Of a DNA stretch of 64,000 bases, positions 44,281-55,288 are shown piece after piece. The position numbers and the translations under genes are program-made. Each line of letters begins with the position of its first letter. The first letter of the stretch is position 1. Origin of the DNA: Pseudomonadota bacterium (GTDB taxonomy: Bacteria; Pseudomonadota; Alphaproteobacteria; Rhodospirillales; Magnetospirillaceae); the NCBI GenBank assembly GCA_021781575.1, contig JAJXWP010000002.1, positions 144,302 through 208,301 on the forward strand, in the 5' to 3' direction. The notes below the pieces were generated by a model. That model made no database searches. It saw only the letters and a program-made list of their open reading frames with translations, and was not told the origin of the DNA.

Positions 44281-45273
44281 GTGGCGGCTGGACTTGACGA
44301 ATTCTCCCTCATCGCCCGACTGTTCGCGCCGCTGGCGGCGCGTCATCCCGGGGCGCTCGGGCTGACCGACGATGCGGCGCTGCTCGATGGTCCGACCGGC
44401 CGTCAATGGGTCGTCACCGCCGACGCGGTGGTGGCCGGCGTGCATTTCCTGCCCGACGATCCTCCGGACCTGATCGCCCGCAAGCTGGTACGGGTCAATC
44501 TGTCGGATTTGGCGGCAAAGGGAGCCGAGCCGTTTGCCGTCCTGCTGGCCGCCTGCTTTCCCGTCGGCGCGACCGGCGACTGGGTGGAACGGTTCGCTGG
44601 TGGACTGAAGGCGGATTGCGACGAGTTCGGGATCGCCCTGATCGGCGGTGACACGGTGGCCACCCCGGGGCCATTGACCCTGGCCCTGACGGCCCTGGGG
44701 CAGGTTGCGGCGGGCCACGCCATATTGCGTTCGAAGGCGCGGCCGGGAGACGATATATGGGTTTCCGGCAGCATTGGCGATGGTGCCTTTGGGCTGCTGG
44801 TGGCGACCGGACGGGCTGCCGGCCTGGAGGCGCCGGACGCCGCTCAGTTGCTCGATCGGTACCGCCTGCCGCGCCCGCGCCTGGCCTTGGGGCGCCGGCT
44901 GGTCGGGCTGGTTCACGCCGGGATGGACATTTCCGACGGACTGGTCGGGGATCTCGGGCATATCTGCACCGCCTCGGGCGTCGGTGCGGTGATCGAGGCG
45001 GAGTGGCTTCCGCTATCGCCTGCGGCCCGCACTGCCGTCGACGCCGGGCTCGGCCAGGGGCTGGAAACCGTCCTGACGGGCGGCGACGACTACGAACTGC
45101 TGTTCACCGCTCCGGCTTCGTCGCGGCCGCCGCTGGTCGCCTTGGCTGATGAGTTGGGCTTGCCTCTGACGCGCGTCGGGCGGATCATCGACGGCCAGGG
45201 GGTATCCGTCATCGGGGCGGCCGGCTTGCCGATCGTCCTGGAGCACGCCGGATACCGGCACTTCACCGGATGA
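44281..45273 (+). CDS. thiL: thiamine-monophosphate kinase
   Basis: ThiL phosphorylates thiamine monophosphate to the active diphosphate. The 330-residue protein has the PurM-like fold with GLTDDAALLDGPTGRQWVVTADAVVAGVHF, the segment RKLVRVNLSDLAAKGAEPFAVLLA, and GGDDYELLFTAP near the C-terminus. The MDISDGLVGDLGHI block is intact. GTG 44281 begins the conserved AAGLDEFSLIARL and has AAGG and a G-rich stretch upstream. The longer frame back to 44113 runs through the hairpin region and is rejected. Confidence 0.92.
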   Translation: MAAGLDEFSLIARLFAPLAARHPGALGLTDDAALLDGPTGRQWVVTADAVVAGVHFLPDDPPDLIARKLVRVNLSDLAAKGAEPFAVLLAACFPVGATGDWVERFAGGLKADCDEFGIALIGGDTVATPGPLTLALTALGQVAAGHAILRSKARPGDDIWVSGSIGDGAFGLLVATGRAAGLEAPDAAQLLDRYRLPRPRLALGRRLVGLVHAGMDISDGLVGDLGHICTASGVGAVIEAEWLPLSPAARTAVDAGLGQGLETVLTGGDDYELLFTAPASSRPPLVALADELGLPLTRVGRIIDGQGVSVIGAAGLPIVLEHAGYRHFTG

Positions 45274-45277
45274 CCGG

Positions 45278-45727
45278 ATGAAAAAGCTCGTCTTCATCGT
45301 GATCGCCCTTCTGCTGCTTGCCGCAGGGGGGGTGGGCGGCGGCGCCATGCTGGGAAAGGGGCCCTTGGCGCCGATGTTCGCGAAATATCGGGCGAAGGCG
45401 CCACCGCCGCCGCCGCCGAAAGACAAGGTGATGACGGTCGGCACCTACGTAATTCCCATTATTCGGGACCACGTGATCCGGCGTCAGGTGGGCATGGACA
45501 TCGACATCGACGTCAACGGTACTGCAGTCGACAAAGTGGATCTGCTGATGCCGCGACTTCAACAGCTGTTTCTGGTGACGCTCTACGATATCGTACCGCG
45601 CCACTCGGACACCCGCTCGAGCGTCGATCGCGACGTCATTCATGACCAATTGGTGAAGGCGGCGGCCCAGGCCGTGGGCGAGGGGGCCGTGCGCGACGTC
45701 GTTATCAAGTCGATTTACGACCGTTGA
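45278..45727 (+). CDS. FliL-like membrane-anchored protein of uncertain function
   Basis: The 149-residue protein has one N-terminal membrane segment (KKLVFIVIALLLLAAGGVGG), a Pro-rich linker (APPPPPPKDK) and a C-terminal alpha/beta domain with no cysteine. This layout is that of FliL, the flagellar basal-body protein next to the stator. The later part (VKAAAQAVGEGAVRDVVIKSIYDR) resembles the end of FliL, where a final short strand is made. No flagellar genes are adjacent, so the FliL assignment is tentative. It starts 4 bases after the thiL stop region. Confidence 0.6.
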   Translation: MKKLVFIVIALLLLAAGGVGGGAMLGKGPLAPMFAKYRAKAPPPPPPKDKVMTVGTYVIPIIRDHVIRRQVGMDIDIDVNGTAVDKVDLLMPRLQQLFLVTLYDIVPRHSDTRSSVDRDVIHDQLVKAAAQAVGEGAVRDVVIKSIYDR

Positions 45728-45796
45728 CGTGGGGTTATCGAACGCTTTCCCCCGAATAATGTCTAAACGATGAAGTGGCAATCTCAAAGCGTAATG

Positions 45797-45824
45797 TTGT
45801 GCAGATCGGGCTAGCGCGGATACT
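45797..45824 (+). promoter_or_regulatory. weak promoter candidate for hppA
   Basis: TTGTGC at 45797-45802 is followed by 16-17 bases and GATACT/ATACTT. It lies about 140 bases upstream of the hppA start in a 236-base gap. Called by eye only. Confidence 0.25.
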
Positions 45825-45963
45825 TTAGTTGCGCGGGACGTCTTCTTCTGGCAGTTTGTCGCGGCTGCATTGTGCGACCCTGTCCGGCGGCCGCCTATTG
45901 GCGCCGTGTCCGGACGAACAAGTGCAGCGCATCGGCTTCACCAGGGGAATAGGAAGCACAAGA

Positions 45964-48045
45964 ATGGCCTATGCTATCGTGTTAGCGTGTGGTGTATTGG
46001 CGCTCATCTACGGCGCCTACACCAGCCGCTCGGTCCTTTCTGCGGCGGCGGGCACGCCGCGCATGCAGGAAATCGCCGCCGCCGTGCAGGAAGGCGCGCG
46101 GGCCTATCTGAACCGCCAGTATTCGACCATTGCCATGGTCGGCATCGTCGTCGGCGTCATCCTTGGCGTCCGCCTCGGCCTGCACGTCGCCGTCGGCTAT
46201 GTGATCGGCGCGACGCTGTCCGGCGTCGCCGGCTACATCGGCATGAACGTTTCGGTCCGGGCCAATGTCCGCACCGCCGAAGCGGCGCGATCGGGCGGCT
46301 TGGCCCCGGCGCTCGATGTGGCGTTCAAATCGGGCGCCATCACCGGCCTGCTGGTGGTTGGCCTGGGCCTGCTGGGCGTCGCCGGCTATTACGTCGGCCT
46401 GCGCTATCTCGGCTTCGAGGGACGCCATGTGGTCGAGGGCTTGGTGGCCTTGTCGTTCGGCGCCTCGCTGATCTCGATCTTCGCCCGTCTGGGCGGAGGC
46501 ATTTTCACCAAGGGCGCCGACGTGGGCGCCGACCTGGTGGGCAAGGTTGAAGCCGGTATCCCCGAGGATGATCCGCGCAATCCGGCGGTCATCGCCGACA
46601 ACGTGGGCGACAACGTGGGCGACTGCGCCGGCATGGCCGCAGACCTGTTCGAGACTTACGCGGTGACCACGGTGGGCACGATGCTGCTCGGCTCCATCTT
46701 CTTCACCGGGGCCGACCAGGCCAAGCTGATGCTGTTCCCGCTGCTCATCGGCGGCGTGTGCATCGCCGCGTCGGTCATCGGCACCTTCTTCGTTCGCCTT
46801 GACTCGTCCAACAAGATCATGAGGGCGCTGTACAAGGGCCTGATCGCCACCGGCATCCTGTCACTGGTGGCCATCGGCATTACCGCCCAGATGCTGTTCG
46901 GCAGCTTCGACGCGGTATTCACCACCACCGGCGGTCTGGCCATCTCGGTCAAGTCACTCTACGGCTGCTCGGTCGTCGGCCTGCTGATCACCGGCCTTCT
47001 GGTGTGGATCACCGAATATTACACCGGAACCGACTTCCGCCCGGTGCGCAGCGTCGCCATGGCCTCGACCACCGGTCACGGCACCAACGTCATTCAGGGT
47101 CTGGCCGTGTCGATGGAGGCAACCGCCCTGCCGGTGCTGGTGATCTGCGTCGGCATCATCGTCACCTACATGCTGGCCGGGCTGTACGGCATCGCCATCG
47201 CCGCCACCACCATGCTGGCTCTGGCCGGCATCATCGTCGCCCTGGACGCATACGGCCCAGTGACCGACAACGCCGGCGGCATCGCCGAGATGGCCGATCT
47301 GCCGAAGGAGGTTCGCAAGACCACCGACGCCCTCGACGCGGTCGGCAATACCACCAAGGCGGTGACCAAGGGCTACGCCATCGGCTCGGCCGGCTTGGCC
47401 GCCCTGGTGTTGTTCGCCGCCTACACTGAAGATCTGCACCACTACTTCCCGAACCTCAAGGTGAGCTTCACCCTGCAGGATCCGTTCGTCGTCATCGGGC
47501 TGTTCATCGGCGGCCTGCTGCCTTACCTGTTCGGCGCCATGGGCATGATGGCGGTCGGCCGTGCTGCCGGGTCGGTGGTCGTCGAAGTGCGCCGTCAGTT
47601 CAAGGAAATCCCCGGTATCATGGAAGGCAAGGCCAAGCCTGATTACGGCCGTGCCGTCGACATGCTGACCCGGGCGGCGATCAAGGAAATGATCATTCCG
47701 TCACTGCTGCCCGTTCTGGCCCCGGTGGTCCTGTATCTGGTGGTCATGGCGGTTGCCGGTCAGACCTCGGCCTTCTCGGCCCTGGGCGCCATGCTGCTCG
47801 GCACCATCGTCACCGGCCTGTTCGTTGCCCTGTCGATGACCTCGGGCGGCGGCGCCTGGGACAATGCCAAGAAGTACATCGAGGACGGCAACTATGGCGG
47901 CAAGGGATCCGACGCCCACAAGGCGGCGGTCACCGGCGACACCGTCGGCGACCCCTACAAGGATACCGCCGGCCCGGCCGTCAACCCGATGATCAAGATC
48001 ATCAACATCGTCGCCATCCTGCTGCTGGCCATCGTCGCCGGCTAA
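45964..48045 (+). CDS. hppA: K+-independent proton-translocating pyrophosphatase
   Basis: This 693-residue membrane pump hydrolyses pyrophosphate to export protons. About sixteen membrane helices are visible. The catalytic block is [20 protein letters not shown], then [35 protein letters not shown], which binds Mg-pyrophosphate. The motif [10 protein letters not shown] starts at residue 461 and has Lys and Thr where K+-dependent enzymes have Ala and Gly, so the pump should not need potassium. A second acid cluster lies near the end ([16 protein letters not shown], then [18 protein letters not shown]). ATG 45964 has AGGAAG upstream. An intrinsic terminator follows. Confidence 0.96.
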   Translation: MAYAIVLACGVLALIYGAYTSRSVLSAAAGTPRMQEIAAAVQEGARAYLNRQYSTIAMVGIVVGVILGVRLGLHVAVGYVIGATLSGVAGYIGMNVSVRANVRTAEAARSGGLAPALDVAFKSGAITGLLVVGLGLLGVAGYYVGLRYLGFEGRHVVEGLVALSFGASLISIFARLGGGIFTKGADVGADLVGKVEAGIPEDDPRNPAVIADNVGDNVGDCAGMAADLFETYAVTTVGTMLLGSIFFTGADQAKLMLFPLLIGGVCIAASVIGTFFVRLDSSNKIMRALYKGLIATGILSLVAIGITAQMLFGSFDAVFTTTGGLAISVKSLYGCSVVGLLITGLLVWITEYYTGTDFRPVRSVAMASTTGHGTNVIQGLAVSMEATALPVLVICVGIIVTYMLAGLYGIAIAATTMLALAGIIVALDAYGPVTDNAGGIAEMADLPKEVRKTTDALDAVGNTTKAVTKGYAIGSAGLAALVLFAAYTEDLHHYFPNLKVSFTLQDPFVVIGLFIGGLLPYLFGAMGMMAVGRAAGSVVVEVRRQFKEIPGIMEGKAKPDYGRAVDMLTRAAIKEMIIPSLLPVLAPVVLYLVVMAVAGQTSAFSALGAMLLGTIVTGLFVALSMTSGGGAWDNAKKYIEDGNYGGKGSDAHKAAVTGDTVGDPYKDTAGPAVNPMIKIINIVAILLLAIVAG

Positions 48046-48070
48046 GGGAAAAGGCAGGTCACTACAAAAG

Positions 48071-48105
48071 AGCCCCGGGGGATTTCTCCTCCGGGGCTTT
48101 TCTTT
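48071..48105 (+). terminator. rho-independent terminator after hppA
   Basis: A 12-bp stem (AGCCCCGGGGGA pairing with TCCTCCGGGGCT, one G-T pair) with a TTTC loop is followed directly by TTTTCTTT. It lies 26 bases after the hppA stop. Confidence 0.92.
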
Positions 48106-48153
48106 GAAATACCTGGAAGGCTCGCGCCATTGTTGCCGGACCGGGGCCGGGCC

Positions 48154-48627
48154 TCAAGGTCCGCCAGGGCCCCCTGGCGCGCCGGTCGTCCCTCCGGCAT
48201 TGAATCTGCCGACATTGCCCAGCAACTGTTCCAGAACGGTCAAGTCCTTCCCGGCCGTATGCGTCTCACCGGGAGCCATGTCCACCTGCTTGCCGTCGGC
48301 CAGGGTCAGCTTGCGAAGGCCGGTAACGGTTCCCGTCTTGTCGAAGTCGATCACCACGACCTGGCGTTCGACTTCCTCGGGCTTGAAGAAGGCGAATGTC
48401 TCGAACGTGCTGCTGACGTAATACCAGTGATCGCCGCTGAACGGGCCGACCGTGGCCGGTGTGCCGATCAGCGCCACGACGTCGGATTTGGTGAAGCGTC
48501 CCGGCTTGATTTCCGCCAGATGCTCGGGCAACGGCTTGTTGCCTCGCGCTTCGACAATCGGGGAGCAGGCCGCCGCGGTTCCAACGAGCGCGGCAGTCAA
48601 CAAAAGGCGGTATAATTTAGATTGCAT
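48154..48627 (-). CDS. bamE: outer membrane protein assembly factor BamE
   Basis: BamE is a small lipoprotein of the beta-barrel assembly complex. The 157-residue precursor has a lipoprotein signal (MQSKLYRLLLTAALVGTAAA followed by Cys21). It has the SmpA/OmlA-type fold with ITKSD-like RFTKSDVVALIGTPATVGPF, then DHWYYVSSTFETFAFFKPE and VERQVVVIDFDKTGTVTGL. A Gly-rich tail ends the protein. ATG 48627 is chosen because the signal peptide begins there; the open frame continues upstream through the divergent gene. It is divergent from the cytochrome chaperone gene. Confidence 0.88.
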   Translation of the reverse strand: MQSKLYRLLLTAALVGTAAACSPIVEARGNKPLPEHLAEIKPGRFTKSDVVALIGTPATVGPFSGDHWYYVSSTFETFAFFKPEEVERQVVVIDFDKTGTVTGLRKLTLADGKQVDMAPGETHTAGKDLTVLEQLLGNVGRFNAGGTTGAPGGPGGP

Positions 48628-48759
48628 CTTGCCCTGGCATCGTTTCGGCGGAATATCCCGGCAAGCGGCCCGGTTGACGGGCCGGCCGCGCGACCGATAG
48701 TGTGGAGAACTTGCCCTTGTGGGCGGCGCCTTGTCAACTTTTCCGGTGAGTGACGCACA

Positions 48760-49299
48760 ATGATCGGGTTCAACAGACGGCATCGTCGGCGGCAAATCGA
48801 GGGCGCGGCGCACGGCCTTTATGTCGCCGCCGTGGAGCAGACCCGGCAGCCGGATTTTTATCTGCGGTTGGGTGTCGCCGACAACCTGGATGGCCGTTTT
48901 GATCTGCTGGCGCTCCACATCTTCCTGCTGCTCAATCGCCTGGGCCACGGAGGGAATGAATTGCAGGAGCTGAGCCAGGCGGTTTTCGACCTGATGTTCG
49001 CCGATATGGACCAGAACCTGCGTGAACTGGGGGTTTCCGACCTGGCCGTCGGCGGGCGCGTCAAGACCATGGCCAGCGCCTTCTATGGGCGCGTCGCCGC
49101 TTACGAGCCCGGTCTGGCCGACGCCGAGATGATGGCGGGGGCGTTGGCGCGCAACCTCTATCGCGGCGCCGAGGTGTCGCCGGCGGTTCTGTCGGCCATG
49201 GCCGCCTATGTGCGGCGCGAGGCGGCGGCGTTGGCCGGCCAATCGGCGGCTGATCTCAAGGAAGGGCGGGTCCATTTCGGGGCCCCGATTACGCCATGA
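48760..49299 (+). CDS. ubiquinol-cytochrome c chaperone family protein
   Basis: The 179-residue protein belongs to the family of the mitochondrial bc1 assembly factor CBP3/UQCC1. It shows the conserved stretch AVEQTRQPDFYLRLGVADNLDGRFDLLALHIFLLLNRL and VFDLMFADMDQNLRELGVSDLAVGGRVKTMASAFYGRV. In alphaproteobacteria this gene commonly sits beside DUF177 and rpmF. Its role in bacteria is inferred from the family. The stop overlaps the next gene by 4 bases. Confidence 0.87.
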   Translation: MIGFNRRHRRRQIEGAAHGLYVAAVEQTRQPDFYLRLGVADNLDGRFDLLALHIFLLLNRLGHGGNELQELSQAVFDLMFADMDQNLRELGVSDLAVGGRVKTMASAFYGRVAAYEPGLADAEMMAGALARNLYRGAEVSPAVLSAMAAYVRREAAALAGQSAADLKEGRVHFGAPITP

Positions 49300-49820
49300 T
49301 CCAACCCGAGTTCTCCCGGCCGGTTACGGTTTCTCGGCTCAGCCATCACGAAAAAGTCTTCGATATCGAGGCCGATGCGCCCGAGCGCGAGGCGCTGGCC
49401 CGTCGGTTCGGTATCCTGGCGGTCGCATCGCTGACCGCCAGCGTGCGCCTGGCCCTGGTCGCCGGCGGTGCGGTGGTCCGCCTAAAGGGACGGCTTTCGG
49501 CCGACGTGGTGCAGGCCTGCGTAGTCACGTTGGAGCCGGTTCCCGCGCATGTCGAGGAGGATTTCGAACTGACCTACGCCGCCGCGGCCCCTGAAGACGG
49601 CGCGGAGGTGGTTGTCGACCTGGATGTCGAGGATCCGCCCGAGCCCATCGACAACGGGATGATCGACATGGGCGAGGCCGTGGCCGAACACCTCGCCCTG
49701 GCATTGGATCCGTTTCCGCGGGCTCCGGGTGCCGTGTTCACCTCGGGTGCGGAAGAGCAGCCGGCCGAGACGCCGGCGCCCAATCCATTCGCCGCACTGG
49801 CCGCTTTGAAGAAGAAATAG
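49296..49820 (+). CDS. DUF177 (YceD) family protein
   Basis: The 174-residue protein carries the DUF177 pattern: an N-terminal beta region (FSRPVTVSRLSHHEKVFDIEAD), VVQACVVTLEPVPAHVEEDFELTYA, and the acidic segment DPPEPIDNGMIDMGEAVAEHLALALDPFPRAPGA. The usual CxRC(L) motif is partly lost, with only one Cys (QACVVTLEPV). YceD is linked by position and co-expression to ribosome and lipid genes and, in some bacteria and plastids, to 23S rRNA accumulation. It overlaps the chaperone gene and is 90 bases before rpmF. Confidence 0.87.
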   Translation: MIQPEFSRPVTVSRLSHHEKVFDIEADAPEREALARRFGILAVASLTASVRLALVAGGAVVRLKGRLSADVVQACVVTLEPVPAHVEEDFELTYAAAAPEDGAEVVVDLDVEDPPEPIDNGMIDMGEAVAEHLALALDPFPRAPGAVFTSGAEEQPAETPAPNPFAALAALKKK

Positions 49821-49910
49821 CGATGCTGGCCCAGCATTCAGCTTGCTCCGCCTGCGGTTTTTCGTTAAGAAGGCGCCTTTCGTTCCTGCCTCCGGCTTAC
49901 GAGTAATACA

Positions 49911-50099
49911 ATGGCTGTACCGAAGAAAAAGACGTCGAAATCCCGCCGCAACATGCGTCGGTCACACCACGCCCTGAAGGCCGTCGGCCATGTCGAATGC
50001 CCGAACTGCGGCGAGCCCAAGCGCCCGCATCATGTCTGCGACTCTTGCGGGCATTATGACGGCCGTGAAGTGGTTGCCCAATCCGAGGCGGCCGCTTAA
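49911..50099 (+). CDS. rpmF: 50S ribosomal protein L32
   Basis: The 62-residue ribosomal protein starts [20 protein letters not shown], the standard alphaproteobacterial L32 N-terminus. It retains the zinc-ribbon cysteines in [21 protein letters not shown]. Its place between DUF177 and plsX is conserved across bacteria. Confidence 0.97.
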   Translation: MAVPKKKTSKSRRNMRRSHHALKAVGHVECPNCGEPKRPHHVCDSCGHYDGREVVAQSEAAA

Positions 50100-50141
50100 C
50101 TTCGATTCCGGTTCCGGCTGCCAAGGGCTGTGGCTTTGACC

Positions 50142-51185
50142 ATGCGACTGACGATTTCGCTGGATGCCATGGGGGGGGACCAGGCTCCGGACATGGTTGT
50201 TCATGGCGTGAAGATCGCCCACACGCGGATGCCGCATGTGGACTTTCTTCTGTATGGCGACCAGGCGAAGCTCGACCCTCTGCTTGATCAGATGCCCGAG
50301 TTGCGGACGGTCTGCCAAGTCCGCCATACCGAACAGGCGGTCAGGGGTGACGACAAGCCGTCGCAGGTGTTGCGCAACGGCCGGAAATCCAGCATGTGGC
50401 TGGCGGTTGACGCCGTGGCGCGCGGCGAGGCGGCGGGTGTCGTTTCGGCCGGCAATACCGGCGCCCTGATGGCCGTCTCGAAATTCGTCCTGCGCATGCT
50501 GCCCGGCATCGACCGGCCTGCCATCGCCGGCTTCTTCCCGACCGAGCGCGGCGAAACCGTGATGCTCGATCTGGGGGCCAATGTCGACTGTGGCGCCAAC
50601 AACCTGATCGAGTTTGCCGTCATGGGTGAAGTCTTCGCCCGGATGGTGCTCGGTATCGAAGAGCCGACCGTCGGGCTGCTCAACGTCGGCTCCGAAGAGC
50701 TGAAGGGCAACGATGCGGTGCGGACCGCCGCCAGCGCCCTGCGCGACGGTGGCCTGCCCATCAAGTTTTATGGCTTCGTCGAAGGCAATGATATCGCCGC
50801 CGGCACGGTCGACGTCGTCGTCAGCGACGGCTTCACCGGCAACATCGCGCTGAAGAGCGCCGAAGGCGTCGCCAAGATGTATTCGCATTTCCTGCGCGAT
50901 GCGTTCTCTTCGTCCCTGCTGGCCAGGCTGGGCTATCTTCTTGCCAAGTCGGCCCTGGTGAAGGTGAAGCTGAGAACCGATCCGAGGCGATACAACGGAG
51001 CCATGCTGTTGGGCCTGAACGGCATTACCGTGAAGAGCCACGGCGGAACCGATCCCGTCGGTTTCGCCAATGCCGTGGGTGTCGCCGTCGAACTGGTGAC
51101 CCATGGTTTCAACGATCGCATAAAACGGGAACTGGAGCGGCTGAAGCCGCCTGACGACCCTCGCACCCAAGCCGCTGCCATCTGA
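50142..51185 (+). CDS. plsX: phosphate acyltransferase PlsX
   Basis: PlsX makes acyl-phosphate from acyl-ACP for phospholipid synthesis. The 347-residue protein has the family start [69 protein letters not shown] and the later [25 protein letters not shown] 50142 is used. GTG 50130 and TTG 50136 are possible alternatives, and the best ribosome-binding spacing (AAGGG) is actually to the TTG. It overlaps fabH by one base. Confidence 0.93.
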   Translation: MRLTISLDAMGGDQAPDMVVHGVKIAHTRMPHVDFLLYGDQAKLDPLLDQMPELRTVCQVRHTEQAVRGDDKPSQVLRNGRKSSMWLAVDAVARGEAAGVVSAGNTGALMAVSKFVLRMLPGIDRPAIAGFFPTERGETVMLDLGANVDCGANNLIEFAVMGEVFARMVLGIEEPTVGLLNVGSEELKGNDAVRTAASALRDGGLPIKFYGFVEGNDIAAGTVDVVVSDGFTGNIALKSAEGVAKMYSHFLRDAFSSSLLARLGYLLAKSALVKVKLRTDPRRYNGAMLLGLNGITVKSHGGTDPVGFANAVGVAVELVTHGFNDRIKRELERLKPPDDPRTQAAAI

Positions 51186-52162
51186 TGAAAATGATCCGCT
51201 CCCTTATCGCCGGCGTCGGCGCCTATTTGCCCGAACGCGTGGTGACCAATCACGAACTCGAACAGCGGGTCGATACCAGCGACCAGTGGATCATCGAGCG
51301 CAGCGGCATCCGCCAGCGCCATATCGCCGACGACCGGCAGCTGACGTCCGACCTGGCGATCGCCGCAGCCCGGAAAGCCCTGGCGGCAGCAGGACTGTCG
51401 GGAGACGACCTCGACCTCATCGTGCTGGCGACGGCGACGCCGGACAACACCTTCCCCTCCACCGCAACCCGCGTGCAGGCTGCTCTCGGCATGACCCGAG
51501 GCGCCGCTTTCGACCTTCAGGCGGTGTGCTCGGGATTCATCTATGCCCTTTCGGTGGCCGATAATTTCATCAAGACCGGCCAGGCGCGTTGCGCGTTGGT
51601 CATCGGCGCCGAAACGTTCTCGCGCATTCTCGACTGGACCGACCGCACCACCTGCGTCCTGTTCGGCGATGGCGCCGGGGCTGTGGTCCTGCGGGCCGAA
51701 GAGGGGCGTGGCGAGGTTTCCGACCGCGGCATTTTGTCGACCCACATCCATTCGGACGGCCGCTATTACGACCTGCTCAAGGTCGATGGCGGGCCGTCCA
51801 GCGGCAAGCAGGTCGGGCATCTGCGGATGGAGGGGCGCGAAGTGTTCCGGCATGCGGTGGTCAACCTGGCCGAGGTGGTGGGCGAGGTGTTGTCCACCAA
51901 CGGTCTGTCGGCCCAGGATATCGACTGGGTCGTGCCGCATCAGGCCAATAAGCGGATCATCGACGGGACGGCTCGGAAGCTGCGTCTGTCGTCCGAGCGG
52001 GTGGTGGTCACGGTGGAACGGCATGCCAATACGTCGGCAGCTTCGGTGCCGCTGGCTCTGGCCGAGGCGGTCGGTGACGGCCGGATCAAACCGGGTCAGC
52101 TGGTCGTCCTGGAGGCCATGGGTGGCGGCTTCACCTGGGGGGCGGCGCTGGTCCGCATGTGA
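51185..52162 (+). CDS. fabH: beta-ketoacyl-ACP synthase III
   Basis: FabH starts fatty acid synthesis by joining acetyl-CoA to malonyl-ACP. The 325-residue protein has the catalytic cysteine C115 ([12 protein letters not shown]), His in [11 protein letters not shown] and Asn in [15 protein letters not shown], so the triad is complete. The N-terminal block [33 protein letters not shown] is typical. The ATG overlaps the plsX stop by one base. An ATG two codons later is also possible. Confidence 0.96.
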   Translation: MKMIRSLIAGVGAYLPERVVTNHELEQRVDTSDQWIIERSGIRQRHIADDRQLTSDLAIAAARKALAAAGLSGDDLDLIVLATATPDNTFPSTATRVQAALGMTRGAAFDLQAVCSGFIYALSVADNFIKTGQARCALVIGAETFSRILDWTDRTTCVLFGDGAGAVVLRAEEGRGEVSDRGILSTHIHSDGRYYDLLKVDGGPSSGKQVGHLRMEGREVFRHAVVNLAEVVGEVLSTNGLSAQDIDWVVPHQANKRIIDGTARKLRLSSERVVVTVERHANTSAASVPLALAEAVGDGRIKPGQLVVLEAMGGGFTWGAALVRM

Positions 52163-52202
52163 TCTCCAGGCCGTTGCAACGACATCTTCCATCCCTTTGA
52201 TA

Positions 52203-52231
52203 TTGACGGTTTTCTTTCGACGGGGTACGGT
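52203..52231 (+). promoter_or_regulatory. candidate promoter for ihfA
   Basis: TTGACG at 52203-52208 and TACGGT at 52226-52231 are 17 bases apart and end 21 bases before the ihfA start. Confidence 0.4.
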
Positions 52232-52252
52232 CACGCGGTAAACTCTGTCGGG

Positions 52253-52591
52253 ATGAGCAGCATGACCGAGCGTACCGTCACCCGCGCGCAGCTCAGCGAA
52301 GCGGTCTACCAGGAGGTGGGTCTGTCGCGTAACGAGTCGGCGGATCTGCTGGAGCTGGTCCTCAACGAAATCACCGATGCGCTCGCGCGCGGCGAAGCGG
52401 TCAAGATCTCGTCGTTCGGCAGTTTTTCCATTCGATCAAAAGGGCAGCGGATCGGGCGGAACCCGAAGACCGGAGAAGAAGTGCCGATTTTGCCGCGCCG
52501 CGTGCTGGTGTTCCGCGCCTCTCAGCTGCTCAAGAGCCGCATTAACGCCGGCCTTGCCAAGGCTGCCGCACGCGGCAAGAACCAGACGTGA
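52253..52591 (+). CDS. ihfA: integration host factor alpha subunit
   Basis: IHF-alpha pairs with IHF-beta to bend DNA at specific sites. The 112-residue protein has the HU/IHF fold: [28 protein letters not shown], the [27 protein letters not shown] arm with the intercalating Pro, and [14 protein letters not shown]. The C-terminal tail is a few residues longer than in E. coli. An ATG three codons later (SMTERTV) is possible. The TGA overlaps the GTG start of the next gene. Confidence 0.94.
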   Translation: MSSMTERTVTRAQLSEAVYQEVGLSRNESADLLELVLNEITDALARGEAVKISSFGSFSIRSKGQRIGRNPKTGEEVPILPRRVLVFRASQLLKSRINAGLAKAAARGKNQT

Positions 52592-53094
52592 TCGGAGCGG
52601 ACAAGATCGGCGACACCGGCGGGCGCCGGCCGGCAAAGTCAGAGGCGGCCTTCCGGACCATTTCCGAGGTTTCGGAAGATCTGGACGTGCCGCAACATGT
52701 CCTTCGCTTCTGGGAGGGCAAGTTCCCTCAGATCAGGCCGCTGAAGCGCGGCGGCGGGCGGCGCTATTACCGCCCGGAAGACCTTCAACTGCTGCGCCGC
52801 ATCCGTGACCTCCTCTACAAGGACGGATATACCATCCGCGGTGTCCAGAAGCTGCTGCGCGAACAATCGCGCGGCGGCATGGCGCAGACCAAGGCGGAGG
52901 CGCCACCTTCTCCTTCGTCGGCCTCATCGGCGTTGGCCGAACAGGACGAGCCGCCTGCCGGCGAGGCGGGTGTTGCCGCGGCCCCGACGGGAGTGCCGCC
53001 AGTGACGGAGGCGGTGGAACCGATGGAACCGATGGAACCGATGGGGCCGGCGGACCTGGGGCGGCGGGCCGAACTGGAAAGCCTGTTGGCCGAT

Positions 53095-54159
<1,065 letters not shown>

Positions 54160-54287
54160 GGCGAAAAGCACCGGATATTGGTCAATTACGCTAAAAAATA
54201 GTGGCGATGGTCATTCTGGCAAGGATCTTCTGGCCGGGTTGTTAAGAAATCGACGCTATTTCAAGGCATTGTCCGCAAATTTGAATG

Positions 54288-54303
54288 TGGCATGGGGATT
54301 GTA
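54288..54303 (+). promoter_or_regulatory. candidate sigma-54 promoter of pspABC
   Basis: TGGCATGGGGATTGTA matches the sigma-54 consensus TGGCAYRNNNNTTGCW with exact spacing. One deviation is the C of the -12 GC, which is T. It ends 38 bases before the pspA start, and PspF is encoded divergently just upstream. Confidence 0.6.
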
Positions 54304-54341
54304 TGGAAGGAGCCGTCCCAGCCAGGCAGTGGAGCAGTTCC

Positions 54342-55016
54342 ATGGGTGTGTTTTCCCGCATCAGCGACATCATCAATTCGAATATCAATGCCATGCTCGA
54401 TCGGGCGCAGGAACCGGACAAGATCATCCGTCTGATCATCCAGGAGATGGAGGACACGCTGGTCGAGGTGCGCTCCGCGACCGTAAAGACCATCGCCGAG
54501 CAGAAGGAGTTGGAGCGCAAGATCGCCGCGCTGGCGGCCGATCGCGACGAGTGGCAGGGCAAGGCCGAGCTGGCGCTGACCCGCGACCGCGAGGATCTGG
54601 CCAGGGCGGCGTTGCAGATCAGGTCGCGCATTCAGCAGGAGCTTGCCGCATTGGAGCGGCAGCGCCAGCAGGCCGACGCCGGATTGGCCAAGCAAAGCGA
54701 GGACCTGGCCACCTTGCAACAGAAGCTGGCCGACGCCAAGGCGCGCGAGGCTTCGATGATCGCCCGTCACAAGACGGCCTCCAATCGCCTCAGAATCCGC
54801 AGTTCGCTTTACGACGAGCGGGTGACCGACGCCTTCGCTCGGTTCGAGCAGGTCGAGCGGACGCTGGACGAACTGGAAGGGAAGGTTGATCTTTACGATC
54901 GGGCCAGGCCGAAGAGCGTCGCCGACGAGTTCGCCGCGCTGGAGGCCGACCATCAGGTGGACAGCGAACTGCAGGCCCTGAAAGCCAGACTGGGCAAGAC
55001 CGGCGAAAGCCGCTGA
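54342..55016 (+). CDS. pspA: phage shock protein A
   Basis: PspA is a membrane-associated ESCRT-III-like protein that supports the inner membrane under stress and inhibits PspF. The 224-residue protein has the amphipathic N-terminal helix (MGVFSRISDIINSNINAMLD) and the block RAQEPDKIIRLIIQEMEDTLVEVRSATVKTIAEQKELER. The rest is long coiled coil. GGAG lies 7 bases before ATG 54342. The open frame upstream runs through the promoter and is not used. Confidence 0.95.
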   Translation: MGVFSRISDIINSNINAMLDRAQEPDKIIRLIIQEMEDTLVEVRSATVKTIAEQKELERKIAALAADRDEWQGKAELALTRDREDLARAALQIRSRIQQELAALERQRQQADAGLAKQSEDLATLQQKLADAKAREASMIARHKTASNRLRIRSSLYDERVTDAFARFEQVERTLDELEGKVDLYDRARPKSVADEFAALEADHQVDSELQALKARLGKTGESR

Positions 55017-55042
55017 AGGGCCGGAAGCGAGGGACGACGGCG

Positions 55043-55288
55043 ATGGGGCATGTCTTCGCAATCGTGGTGCTGGCGCTGATCGTCGGCGTGCTGATCGGGG
55101 GTGTCTTCGGTCCGCTTTGGCGCAACCGGGCGAGCGCCGCACCATGGCCCGGCCAGATGCATCCGGATGACGGCGGTGTCAGCCGGAAGCTGGTCGAACT
55201 TGCCGCCTTGGCGGATCGTCTGCAGGCGCGCATCGATACCCTTGAGCGGATTCTTGACACCACTCATGCCGAGTGGAGGCACAAGTGA
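55043..55288 (+). CDS. pspB: phage shock protein B (envelope stress membrane protein)
   Basis: The 81-residue protein has one N-terminal membrane helix (GHVFAIVVLALIVGVLIGGVFGPLW) and a C-terminal coiled coil ending LQARIDTLERILDTTHAEWRHK, the typical PspB end. With PspC it senses stress and frees PspF from PspA. It lies 26 bases after pspA, and its stop overlaps the pspC GTG. Confidence 0.88.
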   Translation: MGHVFAIVVLALIVGVLIGGVFGPLWRNRASAAPWPGQMHPDDGGVSRKLVELAALADRLQARIDTLERILDTTHAEWRHK

